A DNA stretch of 64,000 bases from Dreissena polymorpha. Its lineage: Eukaryota > Mollusca > Bivalvia > Myida > Dreissenidae. The position numbers and the translations under genes were made by a program. Where the stretch lies: the NCBI RefSeq assembly GCF_020536995.1, contig NC_068366.1, forward strand, positions 26,671,137-26,735,136. The letters run 5' to 3'. The stretch's first letter is position 1. Each line of letters starts with the position of its first letter. The notes under the pieces were generated by a model. That model did no database searches and was not told the origin of the DNA. It saw only the letters and a program-made list of their open reading frames with translations. Positions 61,862-64,000 of this stretch are shown here, piece after piece.

Positions 61862-62365
61862 CTGAAACAGCAACAATTAAATCGTAATTGATTTGAATGA
61901 TTTTCTTTCTACTGTGCCATCATAAAATTATGAAATGCGTAAACACACCTTGACTTGTGCAAAACAAGGGTAGCTCAGAAATATTATACTCAAGATCCCT
62001 AGTAAGGGAGTACTTATGGCTGAAGGGGCATACATTGAACAAACTTAGTATAGGACCACTATATTATGTTACCTACCAACATTTACACCACTGAGCCATG
62101 TCATTTTATTGATTTTCAAAAGTTATTTTGTTATATAAGTCTGTATAAATTATGTGACCCCTACGTAACCCTAAAAGCTTGTTTCAGAGGAGATCTTTCA
62201 AGTTATTTTGCAATATATGTGTGACCCCTGGGGGGGGGGGCGTCAATTTTTAAAACCAGGGGCATAATTTAAATAAATTGTGAAATTGTGTACTTCTAGA
62301 TTCATTTCATTTATAAAATCATGGGCATAGCGCCAATTGTTTTACCCAAGGGTCATAATTAAAAA

Positions 62366-63452
62366 CAGTAGACTCTGCCATTACCAGACTCTCCGAATAC
62401 CGGAAATCTCCCGATTCCGAACGGTCGGGCCATTCCGGTATTTTCGCCTTCTATTTCTTTGTTAAAAAATGTTGAATAAACCGAACTCTCTCAAAACCGG
62501 ACACCGAACGGATATCTCCTTGAATTTCTTCATTTTTAACGTAAAATACATTGAATACACCGGTAGTCCAAATTTTCAAGATTCCTGAGGCGTGTAAATT
62601 ACAATACCCAGTCAGCACGGCGCGTGCTGTGTCACACATTCAGCTCGCGCATGTATCGATAATTGGATTAAACATACCATAAAGGTGTCATATCGTTACC
62701 ACGCTATTGAAGTCCGATTAAAGAATGTAAAACAAACTGTGAATGTCTATTATAGACGTGCGGTAACACCAAAAAGTGATTGACGCGATCGCTTTCTTAA
62801 GCTTATGATAAACAGTTTTATTACAAAATTAATGCATGCCGTTGCGACGATCACTTTCTTGTGATCTTCTCGGGTAGTTGAAAAGATCTTATAGCCATTT
62901 TTAAACGCTTAAATGGTTTTGACAAGACTTGCTGAGATTTGTGTGTGTGTATGTTTTGTGAAATGTGTTATGCCTTGAATAATAAATCGTGTGTCCACAA
63001 CAATCGTATTTGTGTTGTAATTCGTCAAAATTGTCTATGACGTTTGGCGCTTCCTATTTGTAACAAATAAAACTAAATTAATTCAGTGCTATTTATAGCG
63101 AGCTCGAACACGACTCACTCGCCTATATGACAAATATCACATAAGCATGTACATGTACGTACATGTATAAAGCACAATGCTTACTTTGGAATTAATCAAA
63201 ACAAGTTGGTATGGAATGTTTTTTTGCTTTAAATCGAATAAAAACACATTTTTTGAAGAATACTTTAAACATAAACACATGAGTAAAGTTATCACATGGT
63301 ACATGTTAATGTATATGGTTTGTTTTGTTCTTATATGATTTTGTACACAATGCATATTTCGGCAATATGTCTCCTCTTGGTAAACCGGAACTCTCTGAAA
63401 ACCAGACGATCAGACTGGTCCCCAGACTGTCGGGTTTTCAGAGAGTCTACTG
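62366..63452. mobile_element. Tigger-like non-autonomous transposon (1.09 kb)
   Basis: Left end CAGTAGACTCTGCCATTACC, right end (inverted) CAGTAGACTCTCTGAAAACC. Subterminal CCGGAAATCTCCCGATTCCG-type motifs. TA follows the right end; the left flank is AA, so the TSD is imperfect. No transposase. Confidence 0.5.
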
Positions 63453-63733
63453 TACATACAAAATATGGAAGCCTAGGGCTTTGTTATTTCAAACAAAAAG
63501 ATTTTTAAAGGTATTCTTAATAGAAGTCAATTTGAAACTGGTGACACCTGGGCAAGTTAGTTTTGACCCCAGGCCTATAATGTAGCGGGAAAGGGTAAAA
63601 CAAACTTTGTAGAAAATGCAAATTACCTTACATTAAACACTTTTATAATAAACAATCTTATAATAAACACCCTTATAAACAGTTCACAGACAGACGGATA
63701 CAAACACACACATGAATGCACAGACAGACAAGG

Positions 63734-64000
63734 GACATCACTGTATCCCTATACCCCACCATCTGCACTATGTGCTAGGACATCACTGTATCCCTATACT
63801 CCACCATCTGCACTATGTGCTAGGACATCACTGTATCCCTATACCCCACCATCTGCACTATGTGCTAGGACATCACTGTATAGCTATACCCCACCATCTG
63901 CACAATGTGCAAGGACATCACTGTATCCCTATACCCCACCATCTGCACTATGCACAGACAGACGAGGGACATCACTGTATCCCTATACCCCACCATCTGC
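63734..64000. repeat. 45-bp minisatellite running off the window
   Basis: Six copies of a 45-bp unit with CATCACTGTATCCCTATACC and CCACCATCTGCACTATGTGC. The last is preceded by a CAGACAGACGAGGGA insert. Confidence 0.9.

Noticed and set aside
1-64000. Retroelements or virus-like genes
   Set aside because: No reverse transcriptase, integrase, capsid or envelope motif and no paired long terminal repeats were seen; the mobile DNA here is of DNA-transposon and helentron-like type.

Overview
This is animal nuclear DNA: AT-rich, with split genes, long introns and very dense repeats. Three host genes can be read by homology. They are UTP14 (ribosome biogenesis, + strand, 5' end off the left edge), TTLL2 (tubulin tyrosine ligase-like, + strand, complete) and UBXN11/socius (SEP plus UBX domains, - strand, 5' end off the right edge). 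The repeats look like those of a bivalve mollusc. One ~250-bp foldback repeat (core GTCGTCCCAGATTAGCCTG) occurs about ten times and reminds me of dreissenid mussels. The species call is an inference.

Layout: 1-35570 is UTP14, nine readable exons joining in phase to 662 codons. Its third visible intron (2532-21731, 19 kb) holds nested mobile elements. Chief among them is a 12.5-kb P-superfamily DNA transposon at 6409-18907, with 25-bp perfect terminal inverted repeats (TIRs) and a 7-bp target-site duplication (TSD). It carries an open 883-codon transposase on the - strand. That gene lies inside the intron of a second, + strand gene encoding a C2H2 finger plus an unrecognised domain. Two palindromic scars inside the element, each flanked by its own exact 7-bp TSD, look like footprints of related P copies that inserted and left. 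35571-39226 is an intergenic stretch of repeats. 39227-41973 is TTLL2. 41974-50845 is a convergent intergenic region with a CCAAT-box array, (TA)n, foldback copies and a TTAA-type MITE (miniature inverted-repeat element) carrying a tRNA-like segment. 50846-64000 is UBXN11, eight exons, 344 codons readable.

Two patterns run through the whole window. First, at least seven otherwise unrelated dispersed families share one design: a head hairpin, a GTCC-rich stretch, tandem cores, a tail arm that repeats or complements the head arm, and an end near CTTGTT. The head and tail arms differ between families but match within a family, as in helentron-type (HINE/pearl) elements. Second, three minisatellites in two host genes each consist of copies of a working exon-intron boundary (UTP14 acceptor at 23949, UBXN11 donor at 52580, UBXN11 acceptor at 55104).

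The three host genes have no obvious shared pathway: UTP14 acts in the nucleolus, TTLL2 on axonemal or cytoplasmic tubulin, and UBXN11 as a p97/VCP-type adaptor. No rRNA gene, intact tRNA gene, CRISPR array, retroelement or virus-like gene was recognised.
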